Positions 35,201-43,558 of a stretch of 64,000 bases of DNA are shown here, piece by piece. Numbering within the stretch: the stretch's first letter is position 1; every line of letters begins with the position of its first letter. Position numbers and translations under genes: made by a program. This DNA comes from Hyphomicrobiales bacterium (GTDB lineage: Bacteria; Pseudomonadota; Alphaproteobacteria; Rhizobiales; Rhizobiaceae): contig UCJD01000036.1 of the NCBI GenBank assembly GCA_900472605.1, forward strand, positions 30,377 through 94,376. The letters are read 5' to 3'. The notes beneath the pieces were generated by a model. That model made no database searches and was not told the DNA's origin. It was given only the letters and a program-made list of their open reading frames with translations.

Positions 35201-36284
35201 GGATGTCCTTCCCGGCCAATATGTGTCGATCTCCGTAACCGACACCGGGGCCGGCATATCTCCCGATCTGCTCGACAAGGTGTTCGAGCCATTCTTCTCG
35301 ACGAAGCCGGAAGGCAAGGGGACGGGGCTTGGCCTTTCCATGGTCTATGGTTTCGTCCGGCAGTCGGGCGGGCATGTGAAGATTTACAGCGAAGTCGGAC
35401 ACGGGACGACGGTGAAGATGTATCTGCCACGTTCGTTGCAGCAAGAAGACCTACAGGTCGTAGATCCGCATGCGCCCGTCGAGGGTGGCCCCGAGACCAT
35501 CCTGGTCGCAGAGGATGATGAAGGCGTGCGCACCACCGTGGTCGAATTGCTGCAGGAGCTCGGCTATCGCGTTCTGAAGGCTGGCGATGCCGCTGCGGCT
35601 CTTTCGGTCATCGAGAGCGGCATTCACATCGATATGCTGTTCACCGATGTCGTCATGCCCGGTCCGCTGAAAAGCAGCGAAATGGCGAAGAAGGCGAAGG
35701 AGCGCCTGCCCGGTCTCGCCGTGCTTTTCACCTCGGGCTACACCGAAAACTCGATCGTCCACGGCGGACGGCTCGATCCCGGCGTGCAGTTGCTCTCCAA
35801 GCCCTACACACGCGAGGCGCTCGCCCGCAAGATCCGGCACGTGATCGACGAAACGCAGAAGAACACGGAGCGTCGAAAGGACACCTCCATTTCAGCCATT
35901 CCCGCGCCGGTCTCGACTGCCGCGTCACGGGTGCTGCGGGTGGTTCTGGTCGAGGACAATGCGCTGATACGCATGGCGACCGCGGATATGCTGGCCGAAC
36001 TCGGCCACGAAGTGCTCGAGGCCGAGTCCGCCGAGGAGGCGCTCCCGCTCTTTGGAAGCGAACCCATCGACGTGCTCGTCACCGATCTCGGTCTTCCAGG
36101 CATGTCCGGAGACGATTTCTGTCGCGAGGTGCGCAAGCGCTGGCCGGAGATCGGCATCGTTTTCGCGACGGGTTCGGAGAAGAAGCCGGAGATGGAAGAC
36201 AGTTCCAGGACCATTCTGCTGCTCAAGCCACACGGACTGGATGAGCTGAAGAACGCCTTGGACGCTGTCGGGGGAACGAGCTAG
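32280..36284 (+). CDS. multi-PAS hybrid sensor histidine kinase with two receiver domains
   Basis: A 1334-residue, apparently soluble kinase. About six PAS-type sensor modules occupy residues 45-150, 165-290, 298-418, 435-548, 558-675 and 697-805. A HisKA domain follows (GGVAHDFNNLLQ, phospho-accepting His833), then an ATPase domain about 925-1055 (N box NALLNLAINARDAM, G box GKGTGLGLSMV), receiver 1 about 1077-1190 (Asp1123 in LFTDVVMPG) and receiver 2 about 1215-1333 (Asp1269 in VTDLGLPG). ATG 32280 is used because the earlier in-frame codons do not look coding. No transmembrane segment is seen, so the signal is probably intracellular, such as light, redox or small molecules. No output regulator is encoded nearby. 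Confidence 0.92.
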   Translation: MSMTPDEFDFLAHDGELARLIRGFDWEKTSLGSPSIWPNAVKVTTSTILQSPVPIVTLWGEDGVMIYNDAYSVFAGGRHPQLLGSKVREGWPEVADFNDNVMKVGLAGRTLAYQDQELTLFRTGKPEQVFMNLDYSPVMDEDGRPCGVIAIVVETTAKVAAERWRNGEQERLRRMFEQAPGFVAMMHGPDHVFELTNAAYRQLVGGRDVVGMSVRDALPELRGQGYYELLDQVYTSGVAYEGRALPVDLQVSPDDPVERKYVDLVYQPVTEPDGRVVGVFVQGSDVTDRVAAEEGLRASERQSRQIMDGAIDYAILALDLHGIILRWNEGARRIFGWTEDEVAGKHWELLFTPEDRAADKASEAMAAALRQGNAHHDRWHLRKSGERFWANGEIRPIRDEDGTPVGLVKVLRDRTEEHLTAQALSEAEARLRRAQEAGGVGVFSLDLETNILNATPEFCKIYGYEDTGEVRIETLEGLIVEEDREISSNGRTRAEGASPLNVEYRIRRADNGQKRVIARKGEFERDAEGKPLRFVGVVQDVTDRRKAQRELRESEARFRALAQAIPNHVWTARPDGQLDWFNERVYEYAGAAPGELDGGTWTKIVHPDDFTAMADRWRSALSSGQAYETDLRLRRSDGSYRWHIARAVPSRDEDGRVFRWIGTNTDIEDQRETRAKLEALNETLEQRVAERTADRDRMWRLSTDIMLVADFEARITAVNPAWKTVFNWEESELINRSFLDFIHPEDMATTLAEIGKLSEGATTFSFENRYQAKDKSYRTISWTAVPYDASIHAVGRDVTEEREAAIALRNTELALQQAQKMEAIGNLTGGVAHDFNNLLQVVAGNLQLLSRDVVGNDKAQRKITNALAGVERGAKLAAQLLAFGRRQALDPRVVNAGRLIRGMDEMIRRTIGEGVEVETVVSGGLWNTLVDPMQIENALLNLAINARDAMEGFGNLTIEAGNAYLDDTYARQHQDVLPGQYVSISVTDTGAGISPDLLDKVFEPFFSTKPEGKGTGLGLSMVYGFVRQSGGHVKIYSEVGHGTTVKMYLPRSLQQEDLQVVDPHAPVEGGPETILVAEDDEGVRTTVVELLQELGYRVLKAGDAAAALSVIESGIHIDMLFTDVVMPGPLKSSEMAKKAKERLPGLAVLFTSGYTENSIVHGGRLDPGVQLLSKPYTREALARKIRHVIDETQKNTERRKDTSISAIPAPVSTAASRVLRVVLVEDNALIRMATADMLAELGHEVLEAESAEEALPLFGSEPIDVLVTDLGLPGMSGDDFCREVRKRWPEIGIVFATGSEKKPEMEDSSRTILLLKPHGLDELKNALDAVGGTS

Positions 36285-36408
36285 AACCGCTCCGGAAACA
36301 GTGCGAAACGGTTTGGTTTTTCGACGAAAAGCGAACCTGATCTGGCGGCCGATGCCACTTAGCAACGGCTTGCAGGCGATGCGCTGCTTTTAACCGTCGC
36401 AAGGGATC

Positions 36409-36430
36409 GACGGCCAAATCCTTGGCCGTC
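36409..36430. terminator. hairpin between convergent kinase and protease genes
   Basis: GACGGCCAA-ATCC-TTGGCCGTC is a perfect 9-bp stem with a 4-base loop, 28 bases from the protease stop and about 125 from the kinase stop. The position suits a shared terminator. No T tract is present. Confidence 0.5.
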
Positions 36431-36457
36431 CGCCTTGTCAATTGACCAGTCCTGCCC

Positions 36458-38539
36458 CTATCGGGCGCCCGCCTGCAAGCCGGCCGCATCGGACAGGATC
36501 GCGGTGGCTTCGTTCAGCAGGACGTCTTTTGCCTTCTTGCGCGCATTTTCGAGCGCGATATCGGCCGTCAGGCTGCGTTCGTTGGACTGCAAGCCGTCGT
36601 CGTTGGTGGTGTCGACGCCATCGTCCATCTGTGCACGCGACTTCAGCCGGTTTTCGCGCGCGGTCATCTCCTTGCGGCGGTCAGCTTCGTTGAGCGAGAT
36701 CACGCCCTTGTCGCGCTGCGCCTTGAGTTCGGCAACATCCTCGAGAAGACGCTGGAAGTCCGGGTCGCTTTCGACGCGCTTGTCGTGGAGGCCCTGCAGC
36801 TTCGGCAGTTCCGCCTTGACGTTGCCGGCCGGCTTGTAGCGCGCTGGCTTGATCTGCGCCCAGGGCAGGGCGTTGTCGTAGCTCGTCTCGCCGAACGTTT
36901 TCGGATCGGAGAGGCCCGGCAGGGCGATGTCGGGGGTCACGCCGCGCAGCTGCGTGGTGCCGCCGTTGACGCGGAAGAACTGTGCGATCGTCAGCTTCAG
37001 CTCGCCGAATTTCGGCTTGTCGTTGCGCGCGACCTGGTCGAGATTGACCACCGTCTGCACGGTGCCCTTGCCGAAGCTCGGCTCGCCGATGATCACGCCG
37101 CGACCATAGTCCTGGATGGCGGCGGCGAAGATTTCGGAAGCGGAAGCCGAGCCACGATTGATCAGCACGCCAACGGGGCCGGTCCATGCCGGTGTCGGCA
37201 GATCGTCGCTTTGGACCTCGACCTTGCCATCGGCGCCGCGCTGCTGAACAACCGGGCCCTTGCCGACGAACAGACCGGTGAGGTCGATCGCTTCAGCCAG
37301 CGAACCGCCACCATTGTTGCGCAGGTCGATCAGCACGCCGTCGACATTGTCCTGCTTGAGTTCGGTCAGCAGCTTGGCCACATCGCGGCTGGCGCTTCGG
37401 TAATCCTTCTCGCCCTTTCGGCGGGCCTCGAAGTCCTCGTAGAAGGCCGGCAGCGTGATCACGCCGATCTTGCGGGTGACGTCACCATCCTTGACCGGAA
37501 GAACGGTCTTCTTGGCCGCCTGCTTCTCGAGGCTGATCTTGTCGCGCACCAGGCTGATGACGCGATGACCGCCATCCGCGCCGGCATCGGCGGGAAGGAT
37601 GTCGAGACGCACAATCGAATCCTTCGCGCCGCGGATCATTTGCACGACCTCGTCGAGGCGCGTGCCCATCACTTCCTTGATCGGACCGTCCGCGCCCTGG
37701 CCGACACCGGTGATGCGGTCGCCGACCGCGAGCTTGCCGGAGAGCTGCGCCGGGCCGCCGGGAACGAGCTCGCGGATCGTCGTGTAATCGTCGCGCTCCT
37801 GCAGCACCGCGCCGATGCCAACCAGCGAAAGCTTCATCGAAATGTCGAAATCGGCCGATGCGGTGGCGCCGAAGTAATCGGTGTGCGGATCGATCGACGT
37901 CGAATAGGCGTCCATGAAGGACTGGAAGACGTCGTCGCTCTTGTACTTATAGGCGCGCTCGAGCGCGTTCTTGTAGCGCTTGTCGAGCGTGTCGCGGATG
38001 GTGGCTTCGGTCTGGCCGCCGAGTTTCAGCCGCAGCCAGTCGGCTTTCACCCGCTTGCGCCAGAGATCGTTGCTCTCGGCCTCGGATTGCGGCCAGGGTT
38101 TATCGTCGCGCACCAGCGCATAGTCTTCCTGCGCGGTGAAATCGAAGCCTTTCTTCAGGAGATCGCGGGCATAGGTCATGCGATCGACAATGCGCTGTTC
38201 GTACAGGTTGAAGATCGAGAACGGGAGCTTGAGGTCTTCCTTCTTGATGGCGTCATCGATCTTGGTGCTGTCGGCCATGAAGGTGGTGATGTCGGATTGC
38301 AGGAAAATCATCCGATCCGGATCGAGCGACTTGATGAAGCGATCCATGATCTTGACGGAGAGGCTGTCGTCGAGCGCGACGGGCCGGTAGCTGTAGCGCG
38401 TCAAAAACTGCGAGCTAAGCTGGGCCGCCTGTTCCTGGTTTTTCTGCGGCGCCAAAACCGGCACCGATCCCATGTCCAGGGCATGGGCCGTCGGCGCAAT
38501 CGCCAGGAGAATGCCGAGGAAACCGTATTTAATGCGCAT
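36458..38539 (-). CDS. prc: carboxy-terminal (tail-specific) protease, Prc/Tsp type
   Basis: A 693-residue periplasmic S41 peptidase with a signal peptide (about 5-22), a long N-terminal helical domain, a PDZ domain near 230-330 (LVPGGPAQLSGKLAVGDRI) and the catalytic domain. The Ser-Lys dyad region is seen in RGSASASEIFAAAIQDYGRG and EPSFGKGTVQT. The C-terminal extension is typical of long Prc proteins, not the short (about 440) CtpA of alphaproteobacteria. It degrades misfolded or tagged periplasmic proteins and, in enterics, the peptidoglycan hydrolase MepS. The ATG at 38539 is preferred to a TTG five codons upstream. Single-gene unit. Confidence 0.9.
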   Translation of the reverse strand: MRIKYGFLGILLAIAPTAHALDMGSVPVLAPQKNQEQAAQLSSQFLTRYSYRPVALDDSLSVKIMDRFIKSLDPDRMIFLQSDITTFMADSTKIDDAIKKEDLKLPFSIFNLYEQRIVDRMTYARDLLKKGFDFTAQEDYALVRDDKPWPQSEAESNDLWRKRVKADWLRLKLGGQTEATIRDTLDKRYKNALERAYKYKSDDVFQSFMDAYSTSIDPHTDYFGATASADFDISMKLSLVGIGAVLQERDDYTTIRELVPGGPAQLSGKLAVGDRITGVGQGADGPIKEVMGTRLDEVVQMIRGAKDSIVRLDILPADAGADGGHRVISLVRDKISLEKQAAKKTVLPVKDGDVTRKIGVITLPAFYEDFEARRKGEKDYRSASRDVAKLLTELKQDNVDGVLIDLRNNGGGSLAEAIDLTGLFVGKGPVVQQRGADGKVEVQSDDLPTPAWTGPVGVLINRGSASASEIFAAAIQDYGRGVIIGEPSFGKGTVQTVVNLDQVARNDKPKFGELKLTIAQFFRVNGGTTQLRGVTPDIALPGLSDPKTFGETSYDNALPWAQIKPARYKPAGNVKAELPKLQGLHDKRVESDPDFQRLLEDVAELKAQRDKGVISLNEADRRKEMTARENRLKSRAQMDDGVDTTNDDGLQSNERSLTADIALENARKKAKDVLLNEATAILSDAAGLQAGAR

Positions 38540-38916
38540 CAAGCTCTGATCCAATTCCGACTGCTCGCGTTTGTCTACAATCTAGGTGGAGCAATTATGG
38601 TTTTTTAGCAACCAGGTTGGTTGGACGGATAAACGCTGACGTCGATATCATCTACAACTTTTGGTGAGATTGGCCGTGAAGGAAGACGATGTTTTTAGCG
38701 GCCGCCGCCTCAAACGAGCGTCTTGGCGGCTGCAAGGACTTCCGCCCTCTGTGCGCCATGACTTCACGCTGCGCGGCATTTACAACATGTTGGTGGGCAA
38801 CCCGGTTCTTGCCGAGGAACTGAAGGCGATCGGTAAGGACGATGTCTTCGGTACAAACGTCAGCTATCTCTCAGGTCGGGCACCGGCGCCATTTCGCGAA
38901 GGCATGGCTGGAACGG
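38540..38916. other. intergenic region upstream of prc with a doubtful small reading frame
   Basis: About 380 bases separate the prc start from the end of the siderophore ATPase gene. A 92-codon plus-strand frame (from GTG 38661 to a stop at 38937-38939) overlaps the ATPase gene end by 23 bases. Its middle part (RHDFTLRGIYNMLVGNPVLAEELKAIG split over two lines of helix-like sequence) looks protein-like, but I recognise no family and see no good ribosome site. It may be a gene relic. Confidence 0.3.
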
Positions 38917-39729
38917 TCAAGAAGCGCTCTTGCTGTTAGGTCGACGGCTTGGCACGACGAGCGGCGAACCGGTGACCGGGTCCGGGATGACGACGCTTTC
39001 CAAATCGAAGACGGATTTGATCATATCCGGCGTCACAATTGCTGCGGGAGTGCCTTCCGCGACGACGACACCGTCCCTCATCGCGACGAGATGCGAAGCG
39101 TAGCGGGCGGCTTGGTTGAGATCGTGAAGCACGGCCACGATCGTCCGGCCTTTGAGGTTCAACGCCGCGAAGAGATCCAGAAGGTCGATCTGGTGGGCGA
39201 TATCGAGGAACGTCGTCGGTTCGTCGAGGAGGAGTAGCGAGGTTTGCTGTGCGAGTGCCATTGCTACCCAGGCTCGTTGGCGCTGGCCACCCGAAAGGGT
39301 ATCGATCGGCTGATCGGCAAGGCCTGCGATGTCCGTATCCGCCATGGCGGCACGAACAGCTTCTTCGTCCGCCGCCGACCATTGCCGGAGAAAGGATTGA
39401 TGCGGATAACGGCCGCGCCCGACGAGTTCGGAAACAGTGATGCCATCCGGAGCAGAAAATGACTGCGGCAACAACCCAAGACGACGAGCTACGATCTTCG
39501 TCGGCAGGCGAGCGATGTCCTGACCATCGAGAACAACGCTGCCGTCGGCGGGCGCAAGCAGACGCGCGAGCGCGCGCAGCAAGGTAGACTTTCCGCAGGC
39601 ATTGGGGCCGATAATCACCGTGAATGAACCCGGCTGCACGGCAAGAGACAGATCACGACAGATCGCCCGTTCCTTGTATTTGAGGGTGATGGATCGCGCG
39701 GCAAGGTTCGGCGCCTGTTCTCTCGTCAT
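38917..39729 (-). CDS. ferric-siderophore ABC transporter ATPase, FecE/FepC type
   Basis: The 270-residue ATPase has Walker A GPNACGKST, Q-loop LLPQSFSAPDGITV, signature LSGGQRQRAWVAMA and Walker B LLLLDEPTTFLD, characteristic of iron-siderophore importers. Note the A in GPNACGKS instead of the more common G. The ATG (39729) overlaps the permease stop by four bases; longer frames run back into the permease gene. Last gene of the iron island. Confidence 0.93.
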   Translation of the reverse strand: MTREQAPNLAARSITLKYKERAICRDLSLAVQPGSFTVIIGPNACGKSTLLRALARLLAPADGSVVLDGQDIARLPTKIVARRLGLLPQSFSAPDGITVSELVGRGRYPHQSFLRQWSAADEEAVRAAMADTDIAGLADQPIDTLSGGQRQRAWVAMALAQQTSLLLLDEPTTFLDIAHQIDLLDLFAALNLKGRTIVAVLHDLNQAARYASHLVAMRDGVVVAEGTPAAIVTPDMIKSVFDLESVVIPDPVTGSPLVVPSRRPNSKSAS

Positions 39730-40769
39730 CGACGTCCCTCGCGGATGAGAAGCCATAGGAAATAGAAGCCGCCGACGCTCACCGTCATCACCCCGACCGG
39801 GAGTTGCAATCCGAAAGCATGTTGTGCCGCTGCATCCGCGGCGGTAAGCAGTACGGCGCCCATCAACGCCGAGAGCACAAGCGACGTGCCGGAAGACCTT
39901 GCAAGGCGGTTGGCGATCTGCGGGGCAGCCAGTGCAACAAACGAGATCGGCCCTGCGATCGCGGTCACGATGGCGGTGAGCGCGACGCCGCACAAAGTCA
40001 GCCCAAGGCGGCTTTTCGCGATTGCAATGCCCGAGGCAAGCGCGACATCCTCACCCAGTTCCATTTGGCGCATGGGCCGAACCAGCGCGATAATCGGTGC
40101 TGCCAGTAAAGCCAGAAGAATGGCCGCAGGTACAAGCTGTTGGAAACCGAGACCGTTCAGGGAACCGGCGGACCACAACGCGGCTCCCATGGCGATATCA
40201 AGATCGGCTCGGCGGATCATCCATGCGTTCACCGCGGAAAGCATGGCGGACGTGCCAATCCCGATCACGATCAGGCGAAAGCCGTGATTGCCGCCGCTTC
40301 CAGCAACGACATAGACGAGCGTTGCGGTAACGAGACCGCCGACGATGGCCCCGGCCGCAGTTAGGTAATAGCCGCCTGCAAACAGCAGGATTACCATTAG
40401 AGCACCTGTATGAGCACCGGTTGCAAAGCCCATGATGTCAGGCGAGCCGAGTGGGTTGCGAGTCAAGGATTGAAAGATTGCGCCACTCAAACCGAGAGCC
40501 GCGCCGAGAAGGCCAGCGAGCAAAAAGCGAGGCAAGCGCCACTCGACGATGATCATTCTGGTCTTCTCCCCACCGCGCCCGGAAAAGGCATCCAAAATAT
40601 CCGGAATTCCGACATTGAATCGGCCTGCGGTCAGAGTGAAAAGACCGAGGGCGATCACAGCGACGAGAAGACCGAGCGCAGCCCAAAGCGTTCGTGCCTC
40701 AGTACGGAAGGAGAGCCGGGAGCCGGCATTTGAACCTCGTCTTGGCAGGCGGCAGGTCAGCGTTTTCAA
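39726..40769 (-). CDS. ferric-siderophore ABC permease, FecCD family
   Basis: A 347-residue permease with about ten transmembrane helices and FecCD landmarks: WRLPRFLLAGLLGAALGLSG near residue 78 and SLTRNPLGSPDIMGFATGA near 105. The start appears to be TTG 40769 inside a TTGA overlap with the preceding permease, preceded by AAGGA; no early ATG is present. It forms a heterodimer with the next upstream permease. Confidence 0.92.
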   Translation of the reverse strand: MKTLTCRLPRRGSNAGSRLSFRTEARTLWAALGLLVAVIALGLFTLTAGRFNVGIPDILDAFSGRGGEKTRMIIVEWRLPRFLLAGLLGAALGLSGAIFQSLTRNPLGSPDIMGFATGAHTGALMVILLFAGGYYLTAAGAIVGGLVTATLVYVVAGSGGNHGFRLIVIGIGTSAMLSAVNAWMIRRADLDIAMGAALWSAGSLNGLGFQQLVPAAILLALLAAPIIALVRPMRQMELGEDVALASGIAIAKSRLGLTLCGVALTAIVTAIAGPISFVALAAPQIANRLARSSGTSLVLSALMGAVLLTAADAAAQHAFGLQLPVGVMTVSVGGFYFLWLLIREGRR

Positions 40770-41800
40770 AGCGGGGTTGTCCTTGCGCTGCGGGCAAGCA
40801 TTATGAGAACAGGTGCGCCAAGGAACGCCACCACGATCCCGGCTTCCAGCTCATCGGGAAAAATGACGAGCCTGCCGGCAATATCGGAGGCGAGCAGGAG
40901 TATCGCCGAACCGAGCATCGTCAGTGGAACGATCCGTCTCTGGTCTGGCCCTGCCAACCAGCGCACCGCATGGGGAACCATGAGGCCGATAAATGTGATG
41001 GGGCCGACGGCCGCGGTTGCCGCACCGGCAAGCAAGGTCACGGCGATCACTACGGCAACACGCAGTCTGATCAGATTTAGTCCCAGAGCTCGGGCGGCAT
41101 CGTCACCGAGGATGGCGGCGTTCAGTGCAGGTGTGACGACGAGCGCAAGGCAAAGGCCGAGTATGATGAACGGCGCAACGGATGCGGCAACATTCATGTT
41201 GCGCCCGCCAACCGTTCCAACCTGCCAATGACGCATACTGTCGAAGGCTTGAGGATCAAGCAGGGTTATCGAGGAACCGATCCCACCAAGTACCGCCGAC
41301 AGGGCGACACCCGTGAGCAGCAGGCGAACGGGGGTCGCGCCGCCGGTGGATGTGCCGATCGCATAGACGAGTAATCCGGCGATGGCCGCTCCTGCGAGCG
41401 CGAACCAAACGTAGGTGTTTATTGCGGCGAACGAAAATACGCCGACGGCCAGGATGACGGCGAAGGCTGCGCCGGCATTGACGCCGAGAATGCCGGGATC
41501 GGCAAGTGGGTTGCGGGTTACCGCCTGGATCAAAGCGCCGGCGGTCCCGAAGGCCGCGCCACACAGGATACAAAGGACTGTTCGCGGCAAACGATAATCG
41601 CGCACGACGATGTGCTCGGTCACATTGGGATCGTAGTGCAAGAGGGCCGCGTTGAGCACGGGCAGCGAGATAGGCCGCGCGCCCAGCATCAGACTTGCAA
41701 TCGAGAGCAGCGCGAGCAGAAGCACAAGAACGGCCACGGCTGGGAGCAGCGTTCGCGCAGAATAATAGACTGACCGGCTGGACGATGCACTCACGATCAT
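40766..41800 (-). CDS. ferric-siderophore ABC permease, FecCD family
   Basis: The 344-residue partner permease has the same fold: a first helix at about 18-40, DYRLPRTVLCILCGAAFGTA, AVTRNPLADPGILGVNAGA, and ten predicted helices. The ATG at 41800 overlaps the stop of the siderophore-interacting protein gene by four bases. Tandem non-identical permeases are normal for this family. Confidence 0.92.
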   Translation of the reverse strand: MIVSASSSRSVYYSARTLLPAVAVLVLLLALLSIASLMLGARPISLPVLNAALLHYDPNVTEHIVVRDYRLPRTVLCILCGAAFGTAGALIQAVTRNPLADPGILGVNAGAAFAVILAVGVFSFAAINTYVWFALAGAAIAGLLVYAIGTSTGGATPVRLLLTGVALSAVLGGIGSSITLLDPQAFDSMRHWQVGTVGGRNMNVAASVAPFIILGLCLALVVTPALNAAILGDDAARALGLNLIRLRVAVVIAVTLLAGAATAAVGPITFIGLMVPHAVRWLAGPDQRRIVPLTMLGSAILLLASDIAGRLVIFPDELEAGIVVAFLGAPVLIMLARSARTTPL

Positions 41801-42510
41801 GATCGGGCCTGTCCATGGATCCAGTAACCGATCGAGGTCAGCCGCTCCCGCGGCAGTCCCAGCGTGTCACGAAAATGCCGACGGCAGGCGGCAACCTCAC
41901 TGGCCTCACCCGCAACCCAGACATAGCCAAGACCCCGTGGTAGATCCAGTTCCACGGCGATCTCGGAGAGCCTGCTCGGTCGCCCGGCATGGTTGAAGCT
42001 TGGATGCCAATGACAATGATATCCATCGGCTGAAAAATCCTGACGATCTTCGATGCTGTTGACTTCGACATGCGCGATGACCGGGACCTCGGGCGCGCGC
42101 TCTTCGATGATGCGCCCGACGGCCGGCAAGCCCGTCGCGTCAGCGAGTAAAACGACCCAACAGGCATCGGCGGGCGGGACGTAGCGGAAGCGCGGCTTGA
42201 GAACACCCAATCGATCTCCGGGTTCGGCGACGCGTGCCCATGTTGAGGCGATGCCGCCCTCGTGGGACACAAAGTCGACCGTAATCCTGCCTGCCGCGGC
42301 GTCCCAATGGCGGATGGTGTAATAGCGACCGGGCGCATCGGCGAGCGGCGCATCTCTATGCGGAAACGTAAGCCATGCGAATTCATCCAGCCCGCCACAA
42401 CTTGCAAAGCGCCGTAGATCATCTCCACCGAGGATCACACGGATCATCGATGGACTGATGTGTCTCTTCGAGAGAACGGTGGCGGCGTGAAAATCCGATT
42501 CTTCGACCAT
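41797..42510 (-). CDS. siderophore-interacting protein (FAD-dependent ferric-siderophore reductase)
   Basis: The 237-residue protein belongs to the ViuB/SIP family: an FAD-binding barrel (GRYYTIRHWDAAAGRITVDFV, DFVSHEGGIASTWA) and a NAD(P)H-binding C-terminal domain (YVWVAGEASEVAACRRHFRD). It releases iron in the cytoplasm by reducing the imported ferric siderophore. ATG 42510 lies two bases from the stop of the binding-protein gene. A reductase inside the uptake operon implies iron is freed without destroying the siderophore. Confidence 0.9.
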   Translation of the reverse strand: MVEESDFHAATVLSKRHISPSMIRVILGGDDLRRFASCGGLDEFAWLTFPHRDAPLADAPGRYYTIRHWDAAAGRITVDFVSHEGGIASTWARVAEPGDRLGVLKPRFRYVPPADACWVVLLADATGLPAVGRIIEERAPEVPVIAHVEVNSIEDRQDFSADGYHCHWHPSFNHAGRPSRLSEIAVELDLPRGLGYVWVAGEASEVAACRRHFRDTLGLPRERLTSIGYWIHGQARS

Positions 42511-42511
42511 G

Positions 42512-43510
42512 TCATCGCCCCTTCGTGGCCGCTGCGGCAATACGCTCGACAAAATCCGGGAAGGCGTAAGGAATGGATAGAACGCTGACTGCCGATGTTG
42601 CCCAGACGGAAACCGGATCATCGAGCGCGATGTAAGCGCCTCGCCGCACTGGCCCGAATGCCTTGAACAGCGGCTGGCCTTCCGCGTCGGCGCGCGCACC
42701 GGGGCCATACCAGACGATCAACACGTCGGCGTCGAAGCGATCGAGTTCCTCCAGGCTCACGCCGGTGCCGTTGGCATCAGGCTCCGTCGCCATCAAGGCC
42801 TCAACGCCCGGCGCCAATTGAAGTCCCATGGCAACAAGTTCGCGGACGCGCGGGTCGCGGGCGAAATAGACGCCAAGAGTGCCTTCCCCCGGGAAGTAAC
42901 TGCCAAAGATGAAGGTCTTGTCTTTGAGGTCAGGGTGGGCTGCGGCAAGGTCACGGAGTTGCATTTCAGCGGCTTCGATCAGGTCGTGGGCCTTTTGCGG
43001 TTCGCCCAGCGCCAGCCCTGTTAGCACCATCTGCTCGCGCCAATCTGCTTTCCACGGAGCCGAAGCGTAGACAACGGTTGGCGCGATGGTAGACAGCCGC
43101 TGCCACTCGATTTCGTTGGTACCTGTCTTGATCGCCAGGATCACATCCGGTTCAAGCGCGGCAATTGCTTCGTAGTCGAGTATGCCCGATTGCAGAAGTT
43201 CGGGTGTCTGGCCGCTGAGATAGGCTTCATTCCAGGGAAGGATGCCGCGCTCGAACAGGCCGTATCGGTGCATGCCGACAGGCACGCGGCCGAGCGCCAG
43301 CACGGCATCCTCACCATTCCAGCCAAGAGTGACAATGCGTTTCGGCTCTGCTTCAATTCGGGTCGTCCCAAAGGCGTGACGGATGTCGATCGGAAACGGC
43401 TTCTCTCCCGCTGCGAAAGCGATAGAGGGGCCTCCTGTCGAAAGCAATCCCGAAGAGCCGATCAGTGCAGTCAGGAACTGCCGTCGGCTTAGGTCGTATC
43501 GTGAGGTCAT
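42512..43510 (-). CDS. iron-siderophore ABC substrate-binding protein, Tat-exported
   Basis: A 332-residue FecB/FhuD-type binding protein with a twin-arginine signal: LSRRQFLTALIGSSG at residues 7-21 fits the SRRxFL consensus. Downstream KRIVTLGWNGEDAVLALG, LEPDVILAIKTG and a long helix linking two lobes are typical of cluster III binding proteins. It delivers ferric siderophore from the outer-membrane receptor to the permeases. It starts 48 bases after the receptor gene. Confidence 0.9.
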   Translation of the reverse strand: MTSRYDLSRRQFLTALIGSSGLLSTGGPSIAFAAGEKPFPIDIRHAFGTTRIEAEPKRIVTLGWNGEDAVLALGRVPVGMHRYGLFERGILPWNEAYLSGQTPELLQSGILDYEAIAALEPDVILAIKTGTNEIEWQRLSTIAPTVVYASAPWKADWREQMVLTGLALGEPQKAHDLIEAAEMQLRDLAAAHPDLKDKTFIFGSYFPGEGTLGVYFARDPRVRELVAMGLQLAPGVEALMATEPDANGTGVSLEELDRFDADVLIVWYGPGARADAEGQPLFKAFGPVRRGAYIALDDPVSVWATSAVSVLSIPYAFPDFVERIAAAATKGR

Positions 43511-43558
43511 GGCAACAAAAGGCCGACTACCGAATTTTCGCGATAGCCGGCATCTTCC

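Noticed and set aside
36785..38608. Long plus-strand open frame of about 600 codons opposite prc
   Set aside because: It mirrors the high-GC codon usage of the real minus-strand protease gene and has no family resemblance.
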